Positions 15,281 through 23,371 of a stretch of 26,068 nt of DNA are shown here, one piece after another. Numbering within the stretch: the first letter of the stretch is position 1; each line of letters begins with the position of its first letter. Source of the DNA: an uncultured Collinsella sp. (lineage in GTDB: Bacteria; Actinomycetota; Coriobacteriia; Coriobacteriales; Coriobacteriaceae); NCBI GenBank assembly GCA_902493915.1, contig CABUQY010000019.1, positions 1 to 26,068 on the forward strand. Direction: 5' to 3'. The notes below the pieces were generated by a model. That model was not told the DNA's origin. It saw only the letters and a list, made by a program, of their open reading frames with translations, and did not search any database. The translations under genes were made by a program, and so were the position numbers.

Positions 15281-17305
15281 ATGAAAAGACTCCCCCGCCT
15301 TGCGTTAGCCGCCGCGTTGTTTGCCGGCGCGCTCGCAGGCATCCCAAGCCTCGCTTTCGCGGGGAACCTGCCCGCCGCTATTGACGGCTCCGTGGCCGTC
15401 ATGCACACCAACGACATCCACGGCAGCTACAAGTACAGCTACAACGCAAGCAAGGGCACCGGCACTGTGGGCTTTGATGGACTGGCGGTTCTCTATAGCG
15501 CCCAAAACAGCGCCCCCGATCTTTTGCTCGATGCGGGCGACACCTTCCACGGACAGTCCTTCGCCACCATGAGCGAGGGCAAGAGCATCGCCGAGCTCAT
15601 GGACACCTTCTATGTAGACGGCTACGACGCGACCACGCCGGGCAACCACGACTGGAGCTACGGCGCGAACAAGCTCCGCACCATGACCGGCTACAGCACC
15701 ACCGGCACGCCCTTCGCTATGCTCTGCGCGAACGCGAAGTCTACGAGCGGCGTATGGAGCTCGAGCATCACGAAAACGCTCGATCGCACCTGGGAGGATA
15801 GCGAGGATCACTCCACATTCGACTACAAAATCAAGGTCGGCGTCGTGGGTGCCATGGATGAGTCGCTGGGATCCTCGCTGCGCGCGGACCTGGTCGCGGG
15901 CACGTCGTTCTCGAGTGCCACGAACGCCATCAATACCGAGGCAGAGCAGCTGCGCAAGGAGGGCTGCAACGTTGTCGTCTGTATCGCGCATACGCTCAAC
16001 GCCAAGACCTTTGCCACACGGCTCCGTGGCATCGATGCCCTTATCGCAGGCCACGAGCACATCAACCTTAACGAGAAGGTGACGGGAGCCGACGGCAAGA
16101 CGATCCACGTTGTCGAGGCAGGCAGCGCCTTTGCCGAGGTGGGGCTGCTTTCCATTCCGTACAAGTACGACACCAATGGCACCGAGACGACCGACGATGA
16201 CACGGTCACGGTCCCTGCAGACGACAGCAACGAGAAGCTCTACACCGCCAAGAACGTCAACGGCCTTTTGGCAGACCCCGACAAGGGCTCCGACTACCAA
16301 AGCCGCCTTGAAGCCGTCCGCAACAAGATCAAGCCGCTCGACGAGACCTTTGAAAACGAATCGAACAAGGTGCTCGGCACATCCACCACCAACTATTTCT
16401 ACGGCGAGGACGCCGCAGGCACGCATGGTTGGGAAATGGTGCGCACCACCGATTTCCGTCCCAGCAAGGAGGGCGACACCACCAAGGCCCAGACCATCGG
16501 CCACGTGATTTGCAGCTCCTATCTTGACCTGACGGGCGCGGACCTCGCTATCGAAAACGCTGGCGGCATCCGCGGCGGCATCGCGGCGGGCAACGTGACC
16601 GCCGGCAACGTCATCGCCATCTCGCCCTACGGCAACACCGTGGAGACCTGGGCCACGACCGGCGCGGACTTCCTCGCAGCGCTCGAGCACTCGCTACAAA
16701 TCAGCGACGATTGCAACGACAGCTACGAGCTTCAGCAGGCTTATGTGGCGGCCGGTCACACCGAGCAGGAGGCGCAAGACAAGTACAAGTGGCGCGATGA
16801 CTCTGGCAGCGTTCTCTCCTTTGGCGGCATCAACGTGACGATTGATTGGACATGGCCCGAGGGCAAGCGCATTGTGAGTGCCACACTCACCAAAGACGGC
16901 AGCACGCTCGACCCCGCCAAGACCTATACCGTCGCCACCAACAACTACATCATCACCAACACGACCGACTTTCCCACCTTTGCACACGCCACCAAGTACA
17001 CCGAGTGGGGCACGTGCGAGGCGGCGCTGAGGGCGCTGATCGGGCAGAACAGCTGGGAGAGCAAGATGGCCTCGCTCGCGGGCACCATCAGCTTTGGCTC
17101 CGCTGCCGTGGACCCCACGCCCACACCGGCCCCGACGCCTAAGCCCTCGCCTAAGACGGACACGATGACCACGAAGGTCATCACCAAGAAGACGACCGGT
17201 AAGCTCGCCGCAACGGGAGACCACACGCTGGCAGTAGTTGGCGCGTGCCTTATCGGCGGCATCATCGTCATCATCCTCGGCATTATCTGGAAGCGTCGAC
17301 GCTAA
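15281..17305 (+). CDS. Secreted 5'-nucleotidase / UDP-sugar hydrolase family enzyme with sortase-type anchor
   Basis: The 674-residue protein has a signal peptide (1-27, cleavage likely after AFA), then a calcineurin-like metallophosphatase domain: HTNDIHG (42-48), DAGDTFHG (84-91), GNHD (121-124) and a late GHEH metal motif. A C-terminal 5'-nucleotidase domain contains ENAGGIRGGI. A Pro/Thr/Lys-rich stalk (about 608-640) leads to LAATGD (642-647), one transmembrane segment and KRRR. Family knowledge: such enzymes dephosphorylate extracellular nucleotides so nucleosides can be taken up. LAxTG is the recognition type of class E sortases, so cell-wall attachment is inferred. ATG 15281 follows AAGGA. 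It is monocistronic, bounded by terminators. Antisense frames are shadows. Confidence 0.94.
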   Translation: MKRLPRLALAAALFAGALAGIPSLAFAGNLPAAIDGSVAVMHTNDIHGSYKYSYNASKGTGTVGFDGLAVLYSAQNSAPDLLLDAGDTFHGQSFATMSEGKSIAELMDTFYVDGYDATTPGNHDWSYGANKLRTMTGYSTTGTPFAMLCANAKSTSGVWSSSITKTLDRTWEDSEDHSTFDYKIKVGVVGAMDESLGSSLRADLVAGTSFSSATNAINTEAEQLRKEGCNVVVCIAHTLNAKTFATRLRGIDALIAGHEHINLNEKVTGADGKTIHVVEAGSAFAEVGLLSIPYKYDTNGTETTDDDTVTVPADDSNEKLYTAKNVNGLLADPDKGSDYQSRLEAVRNKIKPLDETFENESNKVLGTSTTNYFYGEDAAGTHGWEMVRTTDFRPSKEGDTTKAQTIGHVICSSYLDLTGADLAIENAGGIRGGIAAGNVTAGNVIAISPYGNTVETWATTGADFLAALEHSLQISDDCNDSYELQQAYVAAGHTEQEAQDKYKWRDDSGSVLSFGGINVTIDWTWPEGKRIVSATLTKDGSTLDPAKTYTVATNNYIITNTTDFPTFAHATKYTEWGTCEAALRALIGQNSWESKMASLAGTISFGSAAVDPTPTPAPTPKPSPKTDTMTTKVITKKTTGKLAATGDHTLAVVGACLIGGIIVIILGIIWKRRR

Positions 17306-17356
17306 GCTACACCGCCGGGCCTTGCAGCCCCGCCGCGTAAACCTTATATCGAGCAC

Positions 17357-17390
17357 AGAAGCCCGTCCGAATTTGATCGGACGGGCTTCT
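17357..17390 (+). terminator. Terminator hairpin after the nucleotidase gene
   Basis: Arms AGAAGCCCGTCCGA (17357-17370) and TCGGACGGGCTTCT (17377-17390) are 14-bp exact complements with a 6-nt loop. The T-tract is short (CTTCTT). Confidence 0.8.
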
Positions 17391-17434
17391 TGGTGGGTAT
17401 CATGGTTGAACGATCATTAGGAGGTTTTCCCTAT

Positions 17435-18202
17435 ATGGAATTGTTTGAGCCGATTCTTCATTTCTTTGAGCAACGGTGGGTCCACAACATCATCTGGGCC
17501 GTCATCTTGGCGATAGGCACTGCCGTCGCCGCCAAGGTCGTATCCAAGACCCTGAACCATCTGCTTAACCGAGACGATAATCCGCTTCCGGCATCGAGTA
17601 TCTTCATCAACATCGCGCGCGCCGTCATCTGGATGATTGGCGGCAGCTTTATCCTCGACAACTGTTTTGGCATTAATGCAAACGCCCTCGTCGCCGCTCT
17701 TGGCGTCGGCGGCATCGCCATCTCGCTCGGCTTTCAGGACACGCTGTCAAACCTTATCGGCGGCATGCAGGTGACGTTTATGGGCATCATCAAACCCGGC
17801 GACAATATCGAGGTCGGCGGCGTATCCGGCGTGGTCCAAGACATCACTTGGCGCCATACAACGATTGAGGATGCCTGTGGACAGACCATCATCGTCCCCA
17901 ACTCCAACATTTCCAAGAACACACTCGTGCATTTGATGCCCTTTGGGCGCGTGGCCGTGCCCGTTGCCGTAAAGGACACGTCTAAGTGGGCTTCCCTTGA
18001 CGTGCTGGCAGACGAGCTCACGAGCGCAACCAAAACGGCCGTCTCGCCCATCTCGGGCTTTGATAAGGAGCCCTACGTGCTCTTTAGCGAAATCGGCGAC
18101 TTTGGCATCAAGGGAAAGATCATCTTTATCGTCAGCGACGACAGCACTACTTTCACGGCAGCCGACGCCTGCATCCGCGCCATCGCCCCCATCATTGCCT
18201 GA
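17435..18202 (+). CDS. Small-conductance mechanosensitive channel, MscS family
   Basis: The 255-residue protein has three membrane segments (about 18-38, 55-75, 83-105). The third, pore-lining helix reads ALVAALGVGGIAISLGFQD, the Ala/Gly packing pattern of MscS TM3. It is followed by the cytoplasmic beta domain (IIKPGDNIEVGGVSGVVQDI, TIIVPNSNIS) and an alpha-beta domain. It is a compact MscS. Family knowledge: the channel opens under membrane tension during hypo-osmotic shock. The frame is open to 17390, but ATG 17435 is preferred: TAGGAGG lies 10 nt upstream and the extra 15 residues overlap the preceding terminator. The hairpin repeat at 18203 starts at the base after its TGA stop. Confidence 0.93.
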   Translation: MELFEPILHFFEQRWVHNIIWAVILAIGTAVAAKVVSKTLNHLLNRDDNPLPASSIFINIARAVIWMIGGSFILDNCFGINANALVAALGVGGIAISLGFQDTLSNLIGGMQVTFMGIIKPGDNIEVGGVSGVVQDITWRHTTIEDACGQTIIVPNSNISKNTLVHLMPFGRVAVPVAVKDTSKWASLDVLADELTSATKTAVSPISGFDKEPYVLFSEIGDFGIKGKIIFIVSDDSTTFTAADACIRAIAPIIA

Positions 18203-18239
18203 CCTGTCAAATAGGGACAGGCACCTTTGTGGTGGTTTT
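18203..18239 (+). repeat. GGGACAGG-family repeat directly after the MscS stop codon
   Basis: CCTGTC (18203-18208) pairs with GACAGG (18216-18221). The right part, CCTTTGTGGTGGTTTT (18224-18239), matches 15 of 16 bases of the element at 20941-20956. The left outer arm present in the other copies is missing, so this copy looks truncated by the gene end. Confidence 0.7.
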
Positions 18240-18263
18240 CATTCGTGGTACCATGGTTTATAT

Positions 18264-18279
18264 AGTTGTTTAAACGACT
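18264..18279. promoter_or_regulatory. Near-perfect 16-bp palindrome AGTTGTTTAAACGACT
   Basis: One base-pair mismatch across 16 bp, centred on GTTTAAAC, directly following a TTATATA -10-like element (18258-18264) and 14 bp before the next start codon. The position around a likely transcription start suggests a repressor operator for the BMP-domain/phosphoesterase pair. Confidence 0.4.
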
Positions 18280-18293
18280 AAGGGAGCAACATC

Positions 18294-20210
18294 ATGGAAG
18301 AGGCCTATCGTCAAGCACGCAAGCGCGGCGAGCAAGGACGTCGACGCGCCATTAGCCAAAGCGAGCATCCATACCTTACGGACCTCGATAGCTTGGTTGC
18401 TCAGCTCCCCTTAGGTCAGCGAGAGAATGTCGACCTGCGGGATATTCCGCTCGAAATGGTCGTCGGCACGGTCACCAAGGGCCGTCAGTCCGCCTTTTCG
18501 TGTAACTTTATGCCCCTGCTTCCGTTTAGCACCGAGTTCGCCCGCAAGTGGTCCAACCTCTACGACATCCAGGTGACCGAGGGCTATCGCGACCCCGTCA
18601 TCGTCACCGAGTTCATGCATCGGTTCTATGTCCAAGAAGGCAACAAACGCGTCAGTGTCCTCAAATTCCTAGACGCCCCGACGGTTTCGGCCAAGGTCAC
18701 CCGTCTCTACCCCGGCACATGGGATTCCGTCGAAAGCCGCCTGTACGGTGAATTCTGCGCGTTTTGGCGCGTCTGCCCCCTATACGAGATCGAGTTCTCG
18801 CGTGAGGGAAGCTACGAGACGCTCGCCAAGATGCTCGGTCAGAACCTTATCGAAAAATGGCCGCAGAAAAAGGTCGACTACCTGCGCCATACCTTCCTGC
18901 TCTTTAAGCGCGCCTACCTTCGCGCAGGCGGCGACCACCTGGACATTACGCCCGCCGACGCCATGCTCGTCTACCTCAATGTGTACAACCAGGACCGCCT
19001 GCTGGATACGCCGACGGACATCGTCGTAAACCGCCTGTGCAAGATCTGGCGCGAGCTGGTCATTGCCGGCAAAAATGACGAGGACAAGGTCGATCTTGTC
19101 GAAGCACCGAGCGTCGACGAGGAGGAGACGCCCGCCAAGTCCACCTCTGGCGTGCTCAACTTCTTTATGGGCAAGACCGTCTACTCGACGGCCAACCCCC
19201 TGCGCATCGCCTTTATCCATGAGTTCCCCTGTGCGACGTCGAGCTGGGACAGCCTGCACGACCAAGGGCGTCAGTATCTCGATGAGCACTTTGGCGGTAT
19301 CGTGCGCACCGAGGCGTTCGAGGACTGTCACGATCCGGATGTGTTCTGCGCCGCCGTGGAAACGGCTGTCAAACATGGAGCAAACGTCATCTTCTCGACC
19401 TCGCACCGCCTGATGGAATACACGCTCAGGGCTGCAGTTGAGTATCCCCGGGTTCGGTTCCTCAACTGCTCTATCGGCCTTCCCCATCAAAGCGTCCGTT
19501 CGTACTTTGGCAAGATGTACGAGGCCAAGTTTCTGCTGGGCGCCCTTGCGGCCAGCATGGCGGACAACCACCGCATCGGTTACCACGCGTCGGTCTTCGC
19601 CTCGGGCGCACTCAGCGAGATCAACGCCTTTGCGATTGGCGCCTCGCTGCTCGACCCGCGCGCGCAGGTCATCCTCACCTGGGGCGATGTTCCCGCCGGT
19701 GGTCTTGCCGAGGCCATGTGCCGCGAAGGCGTGAGCGTCATGACCGGCGCTGACATGTCAAAGTCGCTCGAAGACCCAACGGCCTACGGGCTTCACCGCT
19801 TGGTCGACGGCAAAGTCACCGGCATCGCCATGCCCGTATGGAACTGGGGCCGTTACTACGAGCTCATCGTTCGCAGCCTTCTTCACGGCACGTGGGACGA
19901 GACCAGCGACGACAACCAAGTGCGCGCCGTCAACTACTGGTATGGCATGAGCTCCGGCGTTATCGACATCCGTTACGCTCCGGGCCTACCCTACCAAACG
20001 CGCAAACTCGTGCAGTTGCTCCGCAACGGCATTGTTGGGGGATCCATCAACCCCTTTGGCGGCGAGCTCCACAGCCAGAACGGCGTGGTACAGATCGAAG
20101 GCTTCCCTCCGCTGCCGAGCACGCAGATTGTCGAGATGAATTGGCTGGCGGACAACGTGGTAGGCACCATTCCGCAGCTCGACGATGAGCCGAAAGTCCC
20201 TGCCCTATGA
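18294..20210 (+). CDS. BMP-domain (Med/PnrA-like) protein with ParB-like N-terminal region, no signal peptide
   Basis: The 638-residue protein has two parts. Residues about 40-130 include IPLEMVVGTVTKGRQ and FYVQEGNKRVSVLKF, resembling the ParB/sulfiredoxin-fold motif (E-GN-R). A helical middle region ends with an acidic stretch (about 260-285). From about 300 (RIAFIHEFPCATSSWDSLHDQG) to 615 it follows the BMP/PnrA nucleoside-binding family: GANVIFSTSHRLMEYT, SYFGKMYEAKFLLGALAASM, IGYHAS, INAFAIGASLLDPRAQVILTW. BMP proteins are normally exported lipoproteins for nucleoside import; here no signal peptide or lipobox exists, so an intracellular sensor role is inferred. Start: GGGAG 7 nt before ATG 18294. 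It overlaps the next gene by ATGA. Confidence 0.85.
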   Translation: MEEAYRQARKRGEQGRRRAISQSEHPYLTDLDSLVAQLPLGQRENVDLRDIPLEMVVGTVTKGRQSAFSCNFMPLLPFSTEFARKWSNLYDIQVTEGYRDPVIVTEFMHRFYVQEGNKRVSVLKFLDAPTVSAKVTRLYPGTWDSVESRLYGEFCAFWRVCPLYEIEFSREGSYETLAKMLGQNLIEKWPQKKVDYLRHTFLLFKRAYLRAGGDHLDITPADAMLVYLNVYNQDRLLDTPTDIVVNRLCKIWRELVIAGKNDEDKVDLVEAPSVDEEETPAKSTSGVLNFFMGKTVYSTANPLRIAFIHEFPCATSSWDSLHDQGRQYLDEHFGGIVRTEAFEDCHDPDVFCAAVETAVKHGANVIFSTSHRLMEYTLRAAVEYPRVRFLNCSIGLPHQSVRSYFGKMYEAKFLLGALAASMADNHRIGYHASVFASGALSEINAFAIGASLLDPRAQVILTWGDVPAGGLAEAMCREGVSVMTGADMSKSLEDPTAYGLHRLVDGKVTGIAMPVWNWGRYYELIVRSLLHGTWDETSDDNQVRAVNYWYGMSSGVIDIRYAPGLPYQTRKLVQLLRNGIVGGSINPFGGELHSQNGVVQIEGFPPLPSTQIVEMNWLADNVVGTIPQLDDEPKVPAL

Positions 20211-20917
20211 AAATCCTTGCCATAGCCGATACCGAAGAACGATGCCTTTGGGAGTGCTTTCGCAAGGAACGCTTTGAGGGAGTCGACCTGATTTTGTCCG
20301 CCGGCGATCTGGACCCGGACTATCTTGAGTTTTTGGTCACGGTCATCAACAAACCGCTCATCTACGTGCGCGGCAATCACGATGACCGCTACGCACGTCA
20401 TGCACCGGGCGGATGTATCTGCGTAGAAGACAGCGTGTACACGTACCGAGGGATTCGCATTGCGGGCCTTGGCGGGTCCATGCGTTATCGCGACGGCGCC
20501 AACATGTACACCGAACGCGAGATGTCCAAGCGCATGCGTAAGCTGTCGCGTAAGGTTAGGATGGTCGGCGGGTGCGACATTCTGCTTACCCATGCACCCG
20601 CCGCCGGTATGGGTGATCTGGACGATCTGCCGCATCGAGGATTCGAGTGCTTTAACACAGCACTCGAATCCTGGAATCCCGACTACATGGTGCACGGGCA
20701 TGTGCACCAAAGCTACGGTTGCGATTTTCAGCGCGAGCGTCAGCATGTGTGTGGAACGACGATCATCAACGCCTGCGGCTATACACAGTTTGAGCTCGAC
20801 CAGACGCGCTACCCCATCCGTGGCTGGCAGGCAGCCTGGCTCAATTCGCAAACCATGCGCCGGGAGCTCAAACGCCACGATGCCATCGAGTCCTCAACCG
20901 CCAGAACACCCTGGTAA
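20207..20917 (+). CDS. Calcineurin-like metallophosphoesterase
   Basis: The 236-residue protein has metal-binding motifs GDLD, GNHD, THAP and GHVH in order, so the binuclear metallophosphoesterase fold is clear. The first motif, usually DxH, reads IADTEER, with Glu where His is expected; this variant also occurs in some family branches and is seen here directly. No signal peptide, so cytoplasmic. Substrate is unknown (phosphodiester or nucleotide). Its ATG overlaps the stop of the BMP-domain gene (ATGA, 4 bp), so the two are almost certainly co-translated and likely work together. The next hairpin repeat starts inside its TAA stop. Confidence 0.9.
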   Translation: MKILAIADTEERCLWECFRKERFEGVDLILSAGDLDPDYLEFLVTVINKPLIYVRGNHDDRYARHAPGGCICVEDSVYTYRGIRIAGLGGSMRYRDGANMYTEREMSKRMRKLSRKVRMVGGCDILLTHAPAAGMGDLDDLPHRGFECFNTALESWNPDYMVHGHVHQSYGCDFQRERQHVCGTTIINACGYTQFELDQTRYPIRGWQAAWLNSQTMRRELKRHDAIESSTARTPW

Positions 20918-20956
20918 CCACCTCAAAGAGGACACTGTCCCCTTTGAGGTGGTTTT
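20916..20956 (+). repeat. Long hairpin repeat overlapping the phosphoesterase stop codon
   Basis: AACCACCTCAAAG (20916-20928) pairs with CTTTGAGGTGGTT (20942-20954); after one mismatch GGAC (20930-20933) pairs with GTCC (20937-20940), loop ACT. A TTTT ends the element, so it can terminate transcription. Its right half matches the repeat at 18224-18239. Confidence 0.88.
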
Positions 20957-20967
20957 GACGCGATAGC

Positions 20968-21006
20968 AAGAAACCCGGTCCTGCGCAGGGCAAAACCGGG
21001 TTTCTT
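20968..21006 (-). terminator. Terminator of the rplK-rplA operon, possibly bidirectional
   Basis: AAGAAACCCGGT (20968-20979) pairs exactly with ACCGGGTTTCTT (20995-21006). It lies 37 bp beyond the rplA stop; short T-tracts occur on both strands, so it may also stop plus-strand readthrough. Confidence 0.85.
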
Positions 21007-21042
21007 TAGCAATGCTTGCTTTGCTCAGGCAGTAACTAGCAG

Positions 21043-21750
21043 TTACTCAGCTAGGAAGTCACGCTGGACAGCGGGATCGACCTTGACGCCAGGGCCCATG
21101 GTGGAAGACACGGAGATGGACTTGACGTACTTGCCCTTAGCAGAAGAGGGCTTGACGCGCAGGATCTCGGTGTACAGGGCAGCGTAGTTCTCGACGAGCT
21201 GCTGCTCAGAGAAGGACTTCTTGCCCAGGGGCACGTGGCAGATGCCGTAGCGGTCGGCGCGGTACTCAACGCGGCCAGCCTTGAGCTCGGAGACCATCTT
21301 GGCGACGTCCATGGTCACAGTGCCGAGCTTGGGGTTCGGCATGAGGCCACGGGGACCAAGGATCTTACCGATGCGGCCAACCTTGGCCATCATGTTCGGC
21401 GTAGCGATAGCGGCGTCGAAGTTGATCTCGCCCTTCTGAATCTGGGCGACGAGCTCGTCGGAACCGATGATGTCGGCGCCGGCAGCCTCAGCCTCGCGGG
21501 CCTTCTCGCCCTCGGCGAAGACGGCAACACGAACGGTCTTGCCGGTGCCGTGGGGCAGGGAGATGGAACCACGGATGTTCTGGTCAGCCTTACGAGTATC
21601 GATGCCCAGACGGAAGTGGGCCTCGACGGTCTCGTCGAACTTGGCGGTGTCGAGCTCCTTGATGAGCTTGGCAGCCTGAAGGGGGGTGTAGAGCGTGGCG
21701 CGGTCGATCTTCTCGGCAGCGGCGTTATAGCTCTTACCATGCTTAGCCAT
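21043..21750 (-). CDS. rplA: 50S ribosomal protein L1
   Basis: This 235-residue protein shows L1 hallmarks: FDETVEAHFRLGIDTRKADQ, RGSISLPHGTGKTVRVAVFA, GADIIGSDEL, the signature MAKVGRIGKILGPRGLMPNP and KLGTVTMDVAKMV. It binds 23S rRNA at the L1 stalk and, in many bacteria, represses its own operon. I choose ATG 21750 over the one at 21756 because AGGAGG lies 8 nt upstream. It follows rplK after a 117-bp gap with a hairpin. No rplJ-rplL follow; the operon ends here. Confidence 0.97.
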   Translation of the reverse strand: MAKHGKSYNAAAEKIDRATLYTPLQAAKLIKELDTAKFDETVEAHFRLGIDTRKADQNIRGSISLPHGTGKTVRVAVFAEGEKAREAEAAGADIIGSDELVAQIQKGEINFDAAIATPNMMAKVGRIGKILGPRGLMPNPKLGTVTMDVAKMVSELKAGRVEYRADRYGICHVPLGKKSFSEQQLVENYAALYTEILRVKPSSAKGKYVKSISVSSTMGPGVKVDPAVQRDFLAE

Positions 21751-21825
21751 GTGCATTACCTCCTGTGGTTAAACGGGCGTGAGCCCTCCCACATCGTATC
21801 GTGTGCCCTATTGCACACATTTAAC

Positions 21826-21847
21826 GGGCGCCCCGGTCGGAGCACCC
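21826..21847 (-). other. GC-rich hairpin in the rplK-rplA gap
   Basis: On the minus strand GGGTGCTCC and GGGGCGCCC can form a 9-bp stem with two G-U pairs and a 4-nt loop, followed by a second small hairpin (GTGTGC/GCACAC). This could attenuate or process the transcript or serve ribosomal-protein feedback; none of these is shown. Confidence 0.45.
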
Positions 21848-21867
21848 GTCGTTACCATAAGAAATCG

Positions 21868-22296
21868 CTACTCAGCGATGGTGACGCCCATGGAACGGGC
21901 GGTACCGGCGATGATCTTCTTGGCGGCGTCAATGTCGTTGGCATTGAGGTCCGGCATCTTGATCTCGGCGATCTTGGTGAGCTGCTCCTGGGAGAGCTGA
22001 CCAACCTTGTCGGCCTGGGGCTTAGCGGAACCAGACTTGAGGTTCAGCTCCTTCTTGATGAGGTGAGCCGCCGGCGGGGTCTTGGTGATGAAGGAGAAGG
22101 ACTTATCCTCGTAGACAGAGATCTCAACGGGGATGATGTCGCCCTTCTTGTCCTGCGTCTCGGCGTTAAAGGCCTGGCAGAACTGCATGATGTTCACGCC
22201 AGCAGCGCCCAGGGCGGGGCCGACGGGAGGAGCGGGGTTAGCTGCACCAGCAGGAATCTGGAGCTTAATGACGTTGGCAACCTTCTTCTCAGCCAT
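21868..22296 (-). CDS. rplK: 50S ribosomal protein L11
   Basis: The 142-residue protein matches L11 along its length: VIKLQIPAGAANPAPPVGPALG (N-terminal domain, proline-rich hinge), NIMQFCQAFNAETQ, then TKTPPAAHLIKKEL and the C-terminal rRNA-binding segment with AAKKIIAGTARSMGV. It forms the GTPase-associated centre with 23S rRNA. ATG 22296 is preferred over 22302 because AAAGGA is correctly spaced only for 22296. nusG lies 120 bp upstream, rplA downstream, as in the standard order. Confidence 0.97.
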   Translation of the reverse strand: MAEKKVANVIKLQIPAGAANPAPPVGPALGAAGVNIMQFCQAFNAETQDKKGDIIPVEISVYEDKSFSFITKTPPAAHLIKKELNLKSGSAKPQADKVGQLSQEQLTKIAEIKMPDLNANDIDAAKKIIAGTARSMGVTIAE

Positions 22297-22416
22297 GGTC
22301 ATTCCTTTCGAATCACGAGTGTGAAGTACTTGCTATATCGTAAGCACGCACGTGTTAGAAGCACTCCTGAGATGAGCAGTCACAGAAGAAGCACGCTTGC
22401 GCGAACGGACGAAAAC

Positions 22417-22953
22417 TTAAGCGATGACAGCGACCTGGTTAAAGTCGAGCTCGACCGGCGTCTCGCGGCCAAAGATCATTAGCGTGACCTTGAGCTTGCC
22501 AGCCTCGGTGTTAACCTCGGAGACCTTGCCATCAAAGTCGGTAAGCGGGCCATCGGTGACGCGGACGGACGTGCCGACCTGAATATCAACCGAGGTGCGC
22601 TTGGGCGAATCGCCCTTACCGGGACGACGAGTCATCTTATTGTACTCATCGCGGGAAAGCGGTGCGGGCTTACCGTTGCCGCCCAGGAAACCGGTGACGC
22701 CGGGCGTGTTGCGAACACACGTCCAAGCATCGTCATCCATCTCCATGCGGACCAGGACATAACCCGGGAAGATCTTGAAATCCTTGGTCTCGCGCTTGCC
22801 ACCCTCTTTGATCTCGGTGACGCGCTCCATAGGAATCTCGATATCAAAGATACGGTCCTGCATGCCCATGGTCTCGATACGATGCTCGAGATCGGACTTT
22901 ACGCGGTTCTCGTATCCGGAGTAAGTGTGAACGACGTACCAACGCTTAGACAT
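22417..22953 (-). CDS. nusG: Transcription termination/antitermination factor NusG
   Basis: The 178-residue protein has the NGN domain (RWYVVHTYSGYENRVKSDLE, IFPGYVLVRMEMDDDAW, RNTPGVTGFLG) and a C-terminal KOW domain (VRVTDGPLTDFDGKVSEVN). Family knowledge: it binds RNA polymerase and modulates pausing, and couples transcription with ribosomes or Rho. The start lies 3 bp past the secE stop with GAGGGG as ribosome binding site inside the secE end, so the pair is coupled. Confidence 0.97.
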   Translation of the reverse strand: MSKRWYVVHTYSGYENRVKSDLEHRIETMGMQDRIFDIEIPMERVTEIKEGGKRETKDFKIFPGYVLVRMEMDDDAWTCVRNTPGVTGFLGGNGKPAPLSRDEYNKMTRRPGKGDSPKRTSVDIQVGTSVRVTDGPLTDFDGKVSEVNTEAGKLKVTLMIFGRETPVELDFNQVAVIA

Positions 22954-22956
22954 GGT

Positions 22957-23295
22957 TTAGCCCCTCAATCCAGAGAACAGAGCAAGAGCCTCGCCAAAGC
23001 CAGCATCGAGCAGAGCGATGACGACGCCGACGACGACCAGAGAAGCGCAAACGACGACCGAGTAGTTCACGAGCTCCTTCTTATCGGGCCACGTGACACG
23101 CTTCATCTCGGACTTGACCGAAGCGAAATACTTCTTGGTGCGGGCGAAGAAACCAGGCTTCTCGTTCTTCTTGGACTTCGCAGCCTTCTCGTTCTTCTTG
23201 GCAACGGCCTTCTTGGCCTCAACCTTGGAGTTGGCGGCAGCGTTGTTGGCAGGCGCCTGCTGCTGAGCCTTCTTCTTGTTCTTCTTGTTGGCCAT
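22957..23295 (-). CDS. secE: Preprotein translocase subunit SecE
   Basis: The 112-residue product has a long Lys/Ala-rich N-terminal extension (1-46) followed by the SecE core: FFARTKKYFASVKSEMKRVTWPDKKEL and one transmembrane helix (about 77-97, YSVVVCASLVVVGVVIALL). The RVTWP motif is diagnostic. Family knowledge: SecE clamps SecY in the translocation channel. ATG 23295 follows GGAGG (8-nt spacing). Confidence 0.95.
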   Translation of the reverse strand: MANKKNKKKAQQQAPANNAAANSKVEAKKAVAKKNEKAAKSKKNEKPGFFARTKKYFASVKSEMKRVTWPDKKELVNYSVVVCASLVVVGVVIALLDAGFGEALALFSGLRG

Positions 23296-23334
23296 TTGGG
23301 TTACCTCCGCGCAATGCGCTTATACATGAGTAAA

Positions 23335-23362
23335 CCGTAAGCCCCCAAGTGGGAGCTTACGG
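23335..23362 (-). terminator. Attenuator-like hairpin between tRNA-Trp and secE
   Basis: CCGTAAGC pairs with GCTTACGG, then CCC with GGG across a bulged A. On the minus strand it is followed by TTTA. A partial terminator or processing signal between the tRNA and secE fits. Confidence 0.55.
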
Positions 23363-23371
23363 AATAATGAC

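Noticed and set aside
21235..22482. 415-codon plus-strand frame over rplA-rplK
   Set aside because: Antisense shadow of ribosomal protein genes; Leu/Gly/Asp-rich translation without domains.
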